From contig NZ_CP058215.1 of assembly GCF_013388255.1 (NCBI RefSeq), positions 434,001 to 498,000 of the forward strand: a stretch of 64,000 bases of DNA, given 5' to 3'. How positions within the stretch are numbered: the first letter of the stretch is position 1; each line of letters opens with the position of its first letter. The notes beneath the pieces were generated by a model that was given only the letters and a program-made list of their open reading frames with translations, searched no databases and was not told where the DNA came from. Origin of the DNA: Methanolobus zinderi (GTDB lineage Archaea > Halobacteriota > Methanosarcinia > Methanosarcinales > Methanosarcinaceae). A program made the position numbers and the translations under genes. Positions 7,538-18,063 of this stretch are shown here, in pieces.

Positions 7538-9778
7538 TTGACCGAAGAGATTACCGTCAATGTGGGACAGGCATATCCGCGTGATGTCGGCAGGGGCATT
7601 GCGAGGCTCGATAAGGACCTCATGCAGAGCATAGGGGTTATCAGCGGCGATATCGTTGAGATCGGGAACAAGGAGAAGTGTTATGCAATTGTCTGGCCCG
7701 GCTACCTGGACGATGCAGGTAAGAAGATAGTCAGGATAGACGGAAATCTCAGGACCAATGCCAGGGTGGGTATAGATGACTGGGTAACTGTCAGAAAGGT
7801 TTCGGTAAACGAGGCTGACAGGGTTGTCCTGGCACCCACAAGGGAGACCCATCTTGTCGGAGGCGCACGTTTTATTCTCAGGATACTCGAGGGTCGTCCC
7901 ATTACAAAAGGACAGACCATCAGGGTTGAGACGGTCAATAATCCCATTTCTTTCGTAGTAATGACAACAAAGCCATCCGGTCCCGTGATAGTCAGCAGGA
8001 ACACCCAGATACAGCTCAGGGAAAATACTGTGGTGCAGGAAGGTGTTGCGGGGCAGATCACCTATGAGGATATAGGTGGTCTCAAACGTGAGCTAGGGCT
8101 TGTGAGAGAGATGATCGAGCTGCCTCTCAAGCACCCGGAACTGTTCGAGAAGCTTTCCATCGATCCGCCAAAAGGTGTTCTGCTCTTCGGTCCTCCTGGG
8201 ACGGGTAAGACCATGATCGCAAGGGCGGTTGCAAGCGAGACAGATGCCAATTTTGTATCGGTAAGCGGCCCTGAGATCGTGTCAAAGTACTATGGGGAAA
8301 GCGAGCAGAAACTCAGGGAGATATTCGAGGAAGCCGAAAAGAACGCTCCTTCCATCGTGTTTATCGATGAGATCGACTCCATAGCCCCCAAACGTGACGA
8401 GGTCGTGGGTGAGATGGAACGCAGGGTGGTCGCACAATTACTTTCTCTTATGGACGGGCTTACCTCCAGAGGCAAGGTTATCGTGATAGCCGCTACCAAC
8501 CGCCCCAATTCCATAGATGAGGCTCTGCGCAGGGGCGGCAGGTTCGACAGGGAAATTGAGGTCGGCATACCTGATGCGGATGGCAGGCTGCAGATTCTCT
8601 TTGTGCATACTCGTGGCATGCCACTGGAGGATGATATTGACCTCGAGGAAGTTGCGGGGATGACCCATGGTTTTGTGGGTGCTGACGTATCTTCCCTGTG
8701 TAAGGAAGCAGCAATGCATGCTCTCAGGCGTTTGCTCCCGGATCTTAAGATCGATGATGTGGAGGATGAGATTCCACCGGAGTTCATGGAAAAGCTCATA
8801 GTCACAAGGAAGGACTTCGATGAGGCACTTAAGAACATCGAGCCTTCAGCAATGCGTGAGGTGTTCGTAGAAGTACCGTCTGTAAAATGGGAAGATATAG
8901 GCGGGCTGGACAATGCCAAGCAGGAGCTGGCAGAGTCCGTGGAATGGCCGCTGAAGTTCCCGGAGATATTTGATGCCGTGCGTACAAGACCACCAAGAGG
9001 TATCATGCTCTTTGGTCCGCCTGGTACGGGTAAGACCATGCTTGCAAAGGCAGTGGCAACCGAAAGTGAAGCTAATTTTATCAGTATCAAGGGTCCCGAG
9101 CTGCTCAGCAAGTATATCGGGGAGTCCGAACGTGCGGTGCGTGAGACCTTCCGCAAGGCAAAGCAGGCAGCTCCCACTGTGATATTCTTTGATGAGATCG
9201 ATGCCATGGCATCTGAGCGTGGCTCAAGCACCGATGCCCATGCAAGCGAACGGGTGGTAAGCCAGATCCTCACCGAGATCGATGGTGTGGAAGAGCTTAA
9301 GGACGTGGTCATAGTGGCAGCTACCAACAGGCCGGACATCGTGGGCCCCGCCCTGCTGCGTCCGGGTCGCTTTGACAGGCTGATCTATGTAAGTGCACCT
9401 GACAAGAAGGGAAGGGAGATTATTTTTGGCATACACCTTAAGGATAAGCCGCTTGCAGATGATGTGGATGTCCATGAGCTTTCGGATATGACAGACGGCT
9501 ATGTGGGTGCTGATATCGAGGCGATCTGCCGTGAGGCCTCCATGCTGGCACTGCGTGAGCTTATCACGCCCGGGATCAGCCGGGAAGAGATCAAGTCCAG
9601 GCTGGCAGACATAAAAATAAGCTCAGAACATTTCCTCAAGGCCATAAAACGTGTTAAACCTACAACTTCCCGCTCGGCCATGAGCTTCTATGAGCAGGCA
9701 TCCGAGGCGTTTGCAAGATATGCGGCAAACGATGAGGAAAAAATGCCTGATCTGGATGCAGGTACAGGCTATCAGTGA
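7538..9778 (+). CDS. CDC48/VCP-type AAA ATPase
   Basis: 746 residues with the full CDC48 layout: an N-terminal substrate domain (about 1-185), then D1 with Walker A GPPGTGKT at about 218 and Walker B FIDEID near 275, then D2 with Walker A at about 493 and IFFDEID near 550. Both arginine-finger regions are present ([11 protein letters not shown] in D1, [11 protein letters not shown] in D2). Family role: hexameric unfoldase that extracts and unfolds proteins, feeding the archaeal proteasome. The start is TTG at 7538, chosen because GGTGAT lies about 6 nt upstream and the reading frame opens there with the conserved [17 protein letters not shown]. Downstream it converges on a chemoreceptor; monocistronic. 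Confidence 0.96.
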   Translation: MTEEITVNVGQAYPRDVGRGIARLDKDLMQSIGVISGDIVEIGNKEKCYAIVWPGYLDDAGKKIVRIDGNLRTNARVGIDDWVTVRKVSVNEADRVVLAPTRETHLVGGARFILRILEGRPITKGQTIRVETVNNPISFVVMTTKPSGPVIVSRNTQIQLRENTVVQEGVAGQITYEDIGGLKRELGLVREMIELPLKHPELFEKLSIDPPKGVLLFGPPGTGKTMIARAVASETDANFVSVSGPEIVSKYYGESEQKLREIFEEAEKNAPSIVFIDEIDSIAPKRDEVVGEMERRVVAQLLSLMDGLTSRGKVIVIAATNRPNSIDEALRRGGRFDREIEVGIPDADGRLQILFVHTRGMPLEDDIDLEEVAGMTHGFVGADVSSLCKEAAMHALRRLLPDLKIDDVEDEIPPEFMEKLIVTRKDFDEALKNIEPSAMREVFVEVPSVKWEDIGGLDNAKQELAESVEWPLKFPEIFDAVRTRPPRGIMLFGPPGTGKTMLAKAVATESEANFISIKGPELLSKYIGESERAVRETFRKAKQAAPTVIFFDEIDAMASERGSSTDAHASERVVSQILTEIDGVEELKDVVIVAATNRPDIVGPALLRPGRFDRLIYVSAPDKKGREIIFGIHLKDKPLADDVDVHELSDMTDGYVGADIEAICREASMLALRELITPGISREEIKSRLADIKISSEHFLKAIKRVKPTTSRSAMSFYEQASEAFARYAANDEEKMPDLDAGTGYQ

Positions 9779-9803
9779 TTTTTAAAAAAGAAAAAAGGAC
9801 TTT

Positions 9804-11951
9804 TCAAAGTCCTTTCATGTTCTTTGGCTCCGGAAGCATATCCGGCTGGATGTCCAGTTCCTCCTGTGAGAGCACGAACTTCTCTACCATTTCCTGCATG
9901 GCTGCTGCCATACCGGCAAGTTCCTGGGAATTTGTGGCAAGCTCCTGCATGGAGGCGCTTTGTTGTTCCACGGCTGCGGATGTTTCCTCAGTTCCGGAAG
10001 CAGCATTCTGGGAGATAGAAGCTACCTCATCCACGGATGCTGTGATCTCCTCGATTGATGCGGATTGTTCCTGTGCAGCGGCTGCTATGTTCTGTGCCAT
10101 AATGGCCACTTTACTGCTCTCCTCTACAATACTAAGGACGGCTTCAACAGTTTCTTTCAGGGCATTTGCACCGGATTCTACGGTTTTAGTGCCTTCTTCC
10201 ATGGAATCTACTGCTATGCCTGTGCTGGACTGGATCTCAAGGATAAGTTCAGCGATCTGGCTTGCTGCATTGCCGGAATCCTCTGCAAGTTTTCTGACCT
10301 CATCTGCGACTACAGCAAAACCTTTCCCATGCTCTCCCGCCCTTGCAGCCTCAATTGCGGCGTTGAGTGCAAGCAGATTTGTCTGGTCTGCAATGTTGGT
10401 AATCAGGTTGACAATTTCTTCGATCTGCTTTGATTTGGCATCAAGTTCCCTGATCGCAACTGCCGAACTGCCTGTTGATTGCCTGATCGCATTCATCTGG
10501 GTCAGCATGTTTTCAGACTGATGACCAACATTTTTGATAAAATCACTTGTTGAAGTTGCTGATTCTGCTGCCTTTTGAGCATTGCTGGCAATTTCCTGGA
10601 CATTATTGGTCATGTCGGTCATTGCCCTTGCGACTTCCTCGGTCTTATAGGACTGGTTATGGGATCCTTCGGAAATATCGCCCACAGTCTGGGATATCTG
10701 GTTAGTAGCAGCTGTGATCTGCTCGATTGATGCGGACATCTCTTCAGAGGTTACCGCTACGTTCCGGGCATTTGTACTCACCGAGCTTATGATTTCTGTA
10801 AGCGTTCTCATGATCTCGTTCAGGCCTCTCGGGATAGCTTCAAAATCAATTCCCACATTGGTATCTGCCCTCGTATCGAGTCTTCCGTTGAGCATATCCT
10901 CTGATATCTGTTTGAAATCCGAAACAATATCGTTGATTGGTTTTGTTATCGATCTTGCTATAATAAAAGCAATTCCTGCCATGGCAATAATACCGACGGC
11001 TGATATTGCTATAAGCTGGTTTCTCAGGGCCACTGCTCCGGCAACTATCTCTTCTTCAGGGACCATAAGGACAAAACCGAAATCGGAAGTTTCCACAGGC
11101 TGGTATACCATGTTCACCGTCTTGCCGGTTGTAGGATCAGTAACTCCTTCTATACGTCCTCCTGCTCCGTTTCTTATATCCTCTGCCATTTGGTCCATTT
11201 TCGGATTATTGAATTCGGAGAGGGATTTTGTTCCTATCCATTCTTTTTCAGTAGGATGAGACATGAAAACGCCGGAATTACTTACCATGAATGCATAACC
11301 TGTATCAAATACTGTTATTCGGGACACTTCATCGTCTATATAATCAAGAGCTACATCCACTCCCGCTATTCCCACAAAGCGATTGTCCTTCATTATTGGT
11401 GATACATAACTGATCATCATGGTACCGTCATACATGAAAGGCTCCAGTATAACATCATCTTTCAGGGATTTGGGCAACTGGTAATAATCATCTGTCTCAT
11501 ATCCTGCAAGAGGATCAAGGGCTACGGATCCATCGATCTTGCTCCAGTAGGGTATGAATCTTCCTGTGCTGTCATGTCCTTCCGTGTTTACAAAATCCGC
11601 ATCATTACCATCAAAGGCATTGGTCTCATACGCCACATAGGTACCCAGCAAACCGGGATTCTCTTCAAGTGTGCTCTTAAGTATTGCATTCACTTCTTCC
11701 CGATCACTGCTTTCGTAATTCTCCATGGTGCCTGCCAGGGTTTCTGCAAGCAGTTTGTTCGAATATATATCACCGTCATATTTGTAGGCATAACTCTGGG
11801 CCATGCTTTCGGTCTGGACCTTTGCTGATTCAATTTCTTGCTCGGTCACTTTGTCGACAATCACATACGTGCTTATGGCCATCAGCAAAGTGATACTAAC
11901 CACAATATATATAAGTAATTTATTTTTGATATTTAAGTTTTGTAAATTCAT
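9804..11951 (-). CDS. Methyl-accepting chemotaxis protein with extracellular dCache domain
   Basis: 715 residues. Transmembrane helix at about 13-32, an extracellular double-Cache sensor (about 35-300; [30 protein letters not shown]), second helix about 308-330, HAMP ([17 protein letters not shown]) and the long MCP signalling coiled coil. The kinase-contact hairpin is recognisable ([20 protein letters not shown], then [13 protein letters not shown]). The Cache domain probably binds a small ligand outside the cell. No cheA/cheW genes lie in the window. GAAGGTATTCG precedes the ATG and a TATA-like ATTTTATAG lies about 30 bp upstream. Confidence 0.95.
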   Translation of the reverse strand: MNLQNLNIKNKLLIYIVVSITLLMAISTYVIVDKVTEQEIESAKVQTESMAQSYAYKYDGDIYSNKLLAETLAGTMENYESSDREEVNAILKSTLEENPGLLGTYVAYETNAFDGNDADFVNTEGHDSTGRFIPYWSKIDGSVALDPLAGYETDDYYQLPKSLKDDVILEPFMYDGTMMISYVSPIMKDNRFVGIAGVDVALDYIDDEVSRITVFDTGYAFMVSNSGVFMSHPTEKEWIGTKSLSEFNNPKMDQMAEDIRNGAGGRIEGVTDPTTGKTVNMVYQPVETSDFGFVLMVPEEEIVAGAVALRNQLIAISAVGIIAMAGIAFIIARSITKPINDIVSDFKQISEDMLNGRLDTRADTNVGIDFEAIPRGLNEIMRTLTEIISSVSTNARNVAVTSEEMSASIEQITAATNQISQTVGDISEGSHNQSYKTEEVARAMTDMTNNVQEIASNAQKAAESATSTSDFIKNVGHQSENMLTQMNAIRQSTGSSAVAIRELDAKSKQIEEIVNLITNIADQTNLLALNAAIEAARAGEHGKGFAVVADEVRKLAEDSGNAASQIAELILEIQSSTGIAVDSMEEGTKTVESGANALKETVEAVLSIVEESSKVAIMAQNIAAAAQEQSASIEEITASVDEVASISQNAASGTEETSAAVEQQSASMQELATNSQELAGMAAAMQEMVEKFVLSQEELDIQPDMLPEPKNMKGL

Positions 11952-12276
11952 GCGAATACCTTCTAATTCAACTTGACTATAAAATTATTGTAATCTATAT
12001 CAGAGGTTAGTAGTGATTTTTTATATTTAATAATTACTATATTTTTCTTTTAAGTAGTAATTATAAGATAGTATGAACAGTAAAATACATATACTAGATA
12101 TGAAAATTTAAAATCGTTACATTTATATACTTAATTTTTAACTCAATATCAGGATCTGTTTGGTATTGTTTGCCAGTTTGTCAGCCAACTAGCAAAAATA
12201 CTTTAAGCCCGGTGCATATATTAATCTATAAAACCATTCGATTTTGTAATCACTGTTATCGAATAAGGGGAATCTC
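11952..12276. promoter_or_regulatory. Divergent AT-rich intergenic region with hairpin before HARP
   Basis: 325 bp without an ORF. It holds the promoters of the chemoreceptor (left) and of HARP (right; TATA-like CATATATTAAT at 12214-12224). A perfect 7-bp inverted repeat, ATTCGAT (12236-12242) and ATCGAAT (12258-12264), begins near the expected transcription start and ends just before the HARP Shine-Dalgarno (AAGGGG, 12265-12270). It could be an operator or a leader hairpin. Nothing else stands out. Confidence 0.45.
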
Positions 12277-12987
12277 ATGTTAAGACAGCGTTTTGTTCTG
12301 GATACCACCGCATTGACCGACCTGCAGGCAAGGGAGAAAATGGGCATTGAAAGTATGTGTGGCGGGATGCGTAAGATTCTGGAGCTGATAGCTTCAGCAA
12401 GGCTGCAGCTTGGTATAAGTTGTTATGTGCCTTTTCCATCGGTGTATACTGAAATGCAGGAATTCGCACAGAACAATGTTTGTGATCAGGATGTGATCGC
12501 AAAGATCGATACATGGCTCGTGAAAAAAGCCCCTGACAGATATAACGTGCAGATCCCCTCAAAAGTCTTCCATGAGTACGTGTCCTACATGCGTGAACGT
12601 ATAAACAAGGGGATGACAATAGCAGAAGAAAACATATGGGATTCTTCCACGGAATGCCTGTTCATAACAACAAAAGCCAATGACAAAAAGGACATAGATG
12701 CTGATATCGAAAGGAAGGTTATCGGGGGTTATATCGGTAAGTTCAGGAACAAGTATCGTTCTGCCATGCGCTATGGCATACTTGACAGTGCTCCTGATAT
12801 TGATGTTCTCATCCTTGCAAAGGAGCTTGACGCTGCGGTGGTTGCAAGTGATTTCGGAATTCAGAAATGGGCTGAGGAACTCGGGGTACGCTTTGTTCCG
12901 GCAAGCACCTTCCCTATGATACTGCGGGAATATCTGGAACATGCTTCCGAAGCAAACATCATTCCCATCGAGGACTCGGAAGTTTAA
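12277..12987 (+). CDS. HARP: protein-only ribonuclease P (PIN domain, formerly RNA ligase partner)
   Basis: 236 residues. It matches the Homolog of Aquifex RNase P family (UPF0278): an N-terminal PIN metal motif [10 protein letters not shown] (D9) and the C-terminal acidic pair in [21 protein letters not shown], with a spike-like helical middle. Family activity: 5'-end maturation of pre-tRNA without RNA. In archaea, HARP generally coexists with the RNA-based RNase P, and published deletions in other archaea were viable, so its role is probably auxiliary. ATG 12277 has AAGGGG about 6 nt upstream. Downstream, 79 bp away, is S-adenosylmethionine synthetase with its own TATA-like element. Confidence 0.92.
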   Translation: MLRQRFVLDTTALTDLQAREKMGIESMCGGMRKILELIASARLQLGISCYVPFPSVYTEMQEFAQNNVCDQDVIAKIDTWLVKKAPDRYNVQIPSKVFHEYVSYMRERINKGMTIAEENIWDSSTECLFITTKANDKKDIDADIERKVIGGYIGKFRNKYRSAMRYGILDSAPDIDVLILAKELDAAVVASDFGIQKWAEELGVRFVPASTFPMILREYLEHASEANIIPIEDSEV

Positions 12988-13066
12988 ACATTCTTGAGTC
13001 TCATAACATCACATTGTTATACTAATTGTAGAACCAAGGAAAATGCAGGTATATGGGGGTATATCT

Positions 13067-14281
13067 TTGAGAAACATAACAGTAGAGGAATTCAGGGCAA
13101 GCTGTGCGGCAGCACAACAGCTTGAGATAGTGGAACGGAAAGGTATGGGGCATCCTGACAGTATTTGTGATGCTGTAATGGACAACATATCAGTAAGACT
13201 CTCTGAGGAATATCTGCAGGAATTCGGGGAAATACTGCATCATAATATCGATAAATGCCTGCTCGTGGCAGGTGAAGTAACAGGTATCTTTGGTGGTGGC
13301 ATGGTAACCCATCCCATGTTGCTTGTTATCGGGGACCGCGCCACGTTCTCGGCAGAGGGAAAGGATATCGATGTCAACAGTATAGCCGTTGATACCGCAG
13401 GCCGGTGGTTTGATGAGAACCTGCGATTCGTGGAACCCGAATTCCTGGACTACCAGGTGGAACTGAAACCGGGTTCTGCAGAACTGACCGATATTTTCAG
13501 AAGGAAGGAGAAAATGCTGGGCTCCAACGATACTTCCGCAGCTGTTGGCTATGCTCCTCTTTCTTTCACCGAGAAAATGGTTCTGGATACTGAAAAGTAC
13601 CTGAATTCTCCTGATTTCAAGGAGAAATATCCCGAGTCCGGGGAGGACATCAAGGTAATGGGTGTGAGAAAAGACAGTGACCTTGACCTGACAGTGGCAA
13701 TGCCTGTGGTCGATCGTTTTCTTGATTCTGAGGAGCACTATTTCCGTGTGAAGGAAGACCTCACAGACGCTATCAATACTTTCATAGCCGATTATGTGGA
13801 GGAAAACAAGGTTTCTATGGACGTGACTTTCTCGCTTAACAATCTTGACATGCCGGGTCGTGGAATGAACGGGATATATACCACCGTCACAGGTACATCA
13901 GCAGAAGACGCCGATTGCGGACAGGTGGGCCGTGGTAACAGGGTAAACGGAATAATCCCTCTGAACCGTCCCGTGAGCAGCGAGGCTGCTGCGGGAAAGA
14001 ACCCGGTGAGCCATGTGGGTAAGATATACAATGCTCTCTCGCATCGCATAGCCGACAGGATATACACAGCCGTTCCCGATGTGGAGGAGGCATATGTCTG
14101 GCTTTTGAGCGATATCGGCGCTCCTATAGACCGACCCAAGGTGGCTGCTGCACAGATCATAATGAAAAAGGGTAGCGTGGAATCCGTACAGGACGAAGTT
14201 ACCGAAGTAATAGACAGGGAACTGGAGAATATAGGTGAGTTTACAATGGAACTTGCCAGGGGAATGGTACCCCTCTACTGA
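13067..14281 (+). CDS. S-adenosylmethionine synthetase, archaeal type
   Basis: 404 residues from the chosen start. Archaeal MAT makes S-adenosylmethionine from methionine and ATP and is only remotely related to bacterial MetK. Visible family segments: VERKGMGHPDSICDAVMD near residue 24, GDRATFSAEGKDIDV, GSNDTSAAVGYAPLSFTE and GQVGRGNRVNGIIPLNRP. The frame stays open upstream to an ATG at 13043, but GGGGGT at about 13055-13060 sits 6 nt before TTG 13067, which gives the family-typical N-terminus (M/L)RNITVEEF; I therefore take TTG as the start. It ends TGA, immediately abutting the stop of the convergent prenyltransferase gene. Confidence 0.95.
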   Translation: MRNITVEEFRASCAAAQQLEIVERKGMGHPDSICDAVMDNISVRLSEEYLQEFGEILHHNIDKCLLVAGEVTGIFGGGMVTHPMLLVIGDRATFSAEGKDIDVNSIAVDTAGRWFDENLRFVEPEFLDYQVELKPGSAELTDIFRRKEKMLGSNDTSAAVGYAPLSFTEKMVLDTEKYLNSPDFKEKYPESGEDIKVMGVRKDSDLDLTVAMPVVDRFLDSEEHYFRVKEDLTDAINTFIADYVEENKVSMDVTFSLNNLDMPGRGMNGIYTTVTGTSAEDADCGQVGRGNRVNGIIPLNRPVSSEAAAGKNPVSHVGKIYNALSHRIADRIYTAVPDVEEAYVWLLSDIGAPIDRPKVAAAQIIMKKGSVESVQDEVTEVIDRELENIGEFTMELARGMVPLY

Positions 14282-15133
14282 TCAGGCACCTGCAATAAAG
14301 GATATCAGGGCAAAGGCCATTGCAAGTTTGAACATCCGGGATGATTTTCCCGGATTGTTCTTCCCGAGAATCTCGTAGACAGCAACAGCGAACAGCAGGT
14401 CGGCAATAGCTACCAGGAACAGGTATCTGACACTCATTATGGACTGAAGGTACGGCAGGGGACTAGTGATCACGGCTACAAGGCCTATCAGAGCCGCTAT
14501 ATCTGCAGCTTTTCCGGGGCCGATGACTATTGGGAGTGTGCGTGCACCGTCCCTCATATCGCCATCAATATCTTCTATATCTTTCACGATCTCCCTGGCA
14601 ATGGTTGCAAGGGTGGCAAGCAGGAAGAGAATGAACACGTCTTCCAGACCTCCTCTCTCAAAAAAGACCGCTCCTCCGAAAAGGAAGGTAGATCCCGTAA
14701 GGTAACCCACAGCCAGATTTCCGAGAAATGCCGTGCGCTTAAGTGTCCTTGCATAGTATATCAATAATAGTGAATTGATAAGTGCAATAATTCCACAGAC
14801 CGGATTGATCATAAAAGCGAACAAGGTGCCAAGTGCAAACAGAGCCAGTGAAAAGTAAAGAGCTGTGGACAGGCCAATTCTGCCGGAGGGTATCGGTCTG
14901 TCAGGTTTGTTGATCCGGTCGATATCAATATCATAATAATCATTGATGGCGTTTCCTGCTCCGGTTATCAGGAATACTGTGAGAAATACCAGTATTGATT
15001 CAAAAAAAGGAAATGCTATGCCTGCAAAACCTCCGGATATCAGGATATTGTAAACAATTAATACTCCTATTGTTGCTGCTATTGCAGCCATGGTGCAGTT
15101 TCCGGAACGTATCAACCTGAGATATGCATTCAT
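14282..15133 (-). CDS. Digeranylgeranylglyceryl phosphate synthase (UbiA family)
   Basis: 283 residues, about eight to nine hydrophobic helices. The first prenyl-diphosphate/Mg motif is complete ([20 protein letters not shown], near residue 65), and the second is [17 protein letters not shown] near residue 188. Family role: attaches the second geranylgeranyl chain to GGGP in archaeal membrane lipid synthesis. Another UbiA prenyltransferase function is possible, but the RPIPSG context and archaeal setting favour DGGGP synthase. It starts 13 bp after the nadA stop on the same strand, so it may be the third gene of a nadX-nadA transcript. Its stop lies next to the convergent MAT stop. Confidence 0.88.
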   Translation of the reverse strand: MNAYLRLIRSGNCTMAAIAATIGVLIVYNILISGGFAGIAFPFFESILVFLTVFLITGAGNAINDYYDIDIDRINKPDRPIPSGRIGLSTALYFSLALFALGTLFAFMINPVCGIIALINSLLLIYYARTLKRTAFLGNLAVGYLTGSTFLFGGAVFFERGGLEDVFILFLLATLATIAREIVKDIEDIDGDMRDGARTLPIVIGPGKAADIAALIGLVAVITSPLPYLQSIMSVRYLFLVAIADLLFAVAVYEILGKNNPGKSSRMFKLAMAFALISFIAGA

Positions 15134-15146
15134 ATTTTTTCAAGGC

Positions 15147-16067
15147 CTATCTGTTTCTTTTTACCGCAAGCATCCTGTCAAGTGCAAGTTTTGCTTTTAC
15201 TCTTATGTCCTCGGGTACCGTGATGACATACTGCATCTGTTCCAGAGAATTCAGCAGAGTAACAAGATCAATGGCCTTCATTTCCGGACATACTGCAAAT
15301 TCCGATGCATAATAGAATCGCTTTTCCGGATTCTCCTTCTCCAGCCTGTGAAGTATACCTTTTTCCGTGGCGATTATGAACTCAGTTTTTGAGGATTCTT
15401 TTGCATAGTTTAACATTCCCGTAGTACTGAAAACCCTGTCAGCCATTTCAAGTACATCCCTGCGGCATTCTGGGTGTGCAAGTACTTCAGCTTCGGGATG
15501 TGCCTGCTTTGCACTGATGATGTCACTGGCCAGCATCTGGTTGTGGGTCGGGCAATAGCCTTCCCAGGGAATTATTCTTTTAGTGCTGTTTCTGGCCACA
15601 TAGTCCGCAAGGTTCTTGTCCGGTACAAAGAGTACTTCTTCCTCTTCAAGGGAATTTACCACTTCAACTGCATTTGCTGATGTGCAGCAGATATCGCTCT
15701 CTGACTTGACATCTGCTGTTGAGTTCACATAACAGACAACGGCAGCATCCGGGTATTTTTGCTTCTCGGCTTTCAGTGCCTCTGCGGTGACCATGGATGC
15801 CATGGGGCAGCCTGCATGGATCTCAGGCAGCAATACGGTCTTGTGTGGACTCAGTATGGCAGCACTTTCTGCCATGAAGTGAACTCCGCAGAACACTATG
15901 ATATCCGCAGCCTGATCTACAGCCTGCTGGCTGAGTCCCAGTGAATCACCTGTAAAATCGGCAATGTCCTGTATCTCACCTCTTTCATAATTGTGAGCCA
16001 GGATCACTGCGTTTTTCCTGGTTTTAAGATCTTTTATTTGCTCTATAGTTTTTTTTATGTCCTGCAT
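15147..16067 (-). CDS. nadA: Quinolinate synthase A
   Basis: About 306 residues from the chosen start, the usual archaeal NadA size. It condenses iminoaspartate with DHAP to quinolinate using a [4Fe-4S] cluster. Three internal repeats are visible, with cluster cysteines in [20 protein letters not shown] and [10 protein letters not shown]; substrate motifs [13 protein letters not shown] and [12 protein letters not shown] are intact. The frame opens upstream to 16106, but GGTGAT sits 3 nt before ATG 16067 (MQDIKKTIE), which decides the start. It follows nadX by about 90 bp, and nadC is divergent, so all de novo NAD genes are together. The stop is TAG and coincides with the normal family end. 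Confidence 0.95.
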   Translation of the reverse strand: MQDIKKTIEQIKDLKTRKNAVILAHNYERGEIQDIADFTGDSLGLSQQAVDQAADIIVFCGVHFMAESAAILSPHKTVLLPEIHAGCPMASMVTAEALKAEKQKYPDAAVVCYVNSTADVKSESDICCTSANAVEVVNSLEEEEVLFVPDKNLADYVARNSTKRIIPWEGYCPTHNQMLASDIISAKQAHPEAEVLAHPECRRDVLEMADRVFSTTGMLNYAKESSKTEFIIATEKGILHRLEKENPEKRFYYASEFAVCPEMKAIDLVTLLNSLEQMQYVITVPEDIRVKAKLALDRMLAVKRNR

Positions 16068-16160
16068 GGGATCACCGATAGATAGTGCTTTCCTGCAATC
16101 ATTCACAGTTCCTGCTCTTAGATGAAGTGTTCTCCGGAATGAAAAAATCTGTGCCCTGCT

Positions 16161-16976
16161 TTACGTTCCTATCTGGAAGGGATTCACAATCTTTTTCAGG
16201 GTAGCGATCGCAGAAAGTGGTGCCAGAAAGCTGCTTCTGGGGTTTGCGGGAGAAGGTATATTCTCGACCCTTGTTGTGAATTCTCCGAATGCACCTTCAA
16301 CTGTAATTTCGTGGATATTGCGGGTAAGTGCAGGATTTGCAACTATCCTGACCTTTGTTTTATCAAAACCAATTCCTGCAAGGCTTAAACTTGCTGCCAC
16401 GTTTACATTTGCAGGGAAAGCGCTTACAGCTTCACTCGCGGGTCCTTCGAAAAGCACAGTCTTGCCTGTTATCTTATCAAGGTCTATGTCATTTCTGATA
16501 ACAAAGGGTGCTCCGGCAAGTCCTCCCGGTGGTTTTTGCGTTGTCAGGGTCACAGAATATATTTCTTCAACAGCTGCCGATTTGAGTCCGTCAAGACCCA
16601 CAATGGCACCTGAAGGCAGGTAAACCTTACAATTATTGTCCTTTGCCAGTTTCTCTATGGTCCTGTGGAGCTTATCATCTGCAAGGGCTCCCACACTCAT
16701 GATCATTACATCGCAGTGTGCTGCAAGTGCAACAGGTATCATCTCATAGACGGCTTCCTGTGAAGCACATTCTACCAGAAGATCAATCTGTCTGGACATC
16801 TCCATCACTTCAAGAGTTTCAGGTCTGCAGTTCTTCAGTGAGCTTTTCAGCTTTTCTACACCTTCTGTATGCCTGTCATAAACGGCAACCAGCTCGGCTT
16901 CGATCATGCCATCATCAACGGCTCTGCAAATGCTTGTTCCAATGGTACCGCAGCCTATCACTCCTATTCTGAGCAT
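16161..16976 (-). CDS. nadX: L-aspartate dehydrogenase
   Basis: 271 residues. NAD(P)-dependent oxidation of aspartate to iminoaspartate, replacing the flavoenzyme NadB and handing product to NadA next door. Rossmann motif RIGVIGCGTIGTSICRA is at the N-terminus, then LLVECASQEAVYE and PSGAIVGLDGLKSA (family catalytic region), and LSLAGIGFDKTKVRIVANP in the C-terminal domain. The frame opens to 16997, but GGGAGAT lies about 5 nt before ATG 16976 and this start gives MLRIGVIGCG, as in homologues. First gene of a leftward nadX-nadA operon; divergent from nadC with a 129-bp shared promoter region. Confidence 0.94.
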   Translation of the reverse strand: MLRIGVIGCGTIGTSICRAVDDGMIEAELVAVYDRHTEGVEKLKSSLKNCRPETLEVMEMSRQIDLLVECASQEAVYEMIPVALAAHCDVMIMSVGALADDKLHRTIEKLAKDNNCKVYLPSGAIVGLDGLKSAAVEEIYSVTLTTQKPPGGLAGAPFVIRNDIDLDKITGKTVLFEGPASEAVSAFPANVNVAASLSLAGIGFDKTKVRIVANPALTRNIHEITVEGAFGEFTTRVENIPSPANPRSSFLAPLSAIATLKKIVNPFQIGT

Positions 16977-17105
16977 TATGATCTCCCGGAATCGCACTAT
17001 CGATTCTCATTTTCATTACAGCTTATATTGATTGCTTAAGTAGGTTTTCCTTAATACATTAAAAGCATATAAATCTCTTGAAGCTAATTACTGCGAGGTG
17101 AAAGC

Positions 17106-17930
17106 ATGCTGAGATCTGATGTTGAATATTATCTAAGGGAGGATCTTGGATACAATGATATCTCCTGTACACTTGTTCCTGACAGGGAAGTCCGGGCTGT
17201 TATTTTCACGAAGGAGGACTGTACCCTTGCAGGTCTGGATATTGCTATGGAGTTCTTCAATTATCTGGGCATACTTGCTGAAACCGAATATAAGCAGGGT
17301 GACACTGTTAAAAAGGGAAGTCGGATATTTTCCCTGCGTGGAAGCTCCGTATCCATACTCAGGTCTGAGCGCGTGGTGCTGAATTTCCTGGGGCATCTGT
17401 GCGGTATAGCAACACTTACACGTAGCTGTGTCGATACCGTCAGGAAGTTCTCGGATACAAAGGTCGCATGTACAAGAAAGACCACTCCTGGACTGCGTGA
17501 GTACGAGAAGAAGGCGGTAATCGCAGGCGGTGGCGACCCTCATCGTTTCAATCTCTCAGATGCGGTCATGATCAAGGACAATCATGTTAAGATGATGGGT
17601 ATTGAATCAGCAATTGAATCCGCAAGGAAAAAAGCAAGTTTCACCCAGAAGATAGAGGTGGAGGTGGAATCCACAGATGATGCTCTGCTGGCTGCAGGAT
17701 TTGGAGCTGACATTATCATGCTTGACAATATGGCCCCCGCTACTGTCATAAAAACCATGGAAGCCCTGAGAAAAGCATCTGTACCCGAACATATAATAAT
17801 TGAGGTTTCAGGGGGCATAGGCCCCGGGAACCTTGAAGAATATGCAAAGACAGGTGTCGATGTAATATCAATGGGATCTATTATACATCAGGCTCGGTGG
17901 GTGGACATAAGCCTTGAGTTCACTTCTTAA
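17106..17930 (+). CDS. nadC: Nicotinate-nucleotide pyrophosphorylase (quinolinate phosphoribosyltransferase)
   Basis: 274 residues. Converts quinolinate and PRPP to nicotinate mononucleotide, completing the local pathway after NadX and NadA. Signature segments: EDLGYNDISCTLVP, LNFLGHLCGIATLTR, ARKTTPGLR-type CTRKTTPGLREYEKKAV, GGGDPHRFNLSDAVMIKDNH, EVEVESTDD and IIEVSGGIGPGNLEEYA. Start ATG 17106 is preceded by GAGGTGAAAGC, a strong Shine-Dalgarno. A TATA-like CATATAAATC lies about 40 bp upstream. No downstream operon partner; the next gene begins about 130 bp later. Confidence 0.96.
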   Translation: MLRSDVEYYLREDLGYNDISCTLVPDREVRAVIFTKEDCTLAGLDIAMEFFNYLGILAETEYKQGDTVKKGSRIFSLRGSSVSILRSERVVLNFLGHLCGIATLTRSCVDTVRKFSDTKVACTRKTTPGLREYEKKAVIAGGGDPHRFNLSDAVMIKDNHVKMMGIESAIESARKKASFTQKIEVEVESTDDALLAAGFGADIIMLDNMAPATVIKTMEALRKASVPEHIIIEVSGGIGPGNLEEYAKTGVDVISMGSIIHQARWVDISLEFTS

Positions 17931-18063
17931 CCTACTTTGTAAAAACATATGCATGATATGGCAAATGTGAATTTGCTCATAATCATAAGGTTTATATTAA
18001 ACTCCACATATTTATCACACAACGCAAATAATGGTAATAAATATTCTATAAACCTGAGGGAAT

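Noticed and set aside
8290-9339. 349-codon minus-strand ORF
   Set aside because: Ser-rich shadow opposite CDC48; no ribosome-binding site and no family resemblance.
9775-10521. 248-codon plus-strand ORF
   Set aside because: Ser/Ala-rich antisense shadow of the chemoreceptor signalling domain.
15061-15149. Read-through of the nadA TAG
   Set aside because: The extension runs into the prenyltransferase gene in another frame and has no family similarity; the TAG lies at the normal NadA end.
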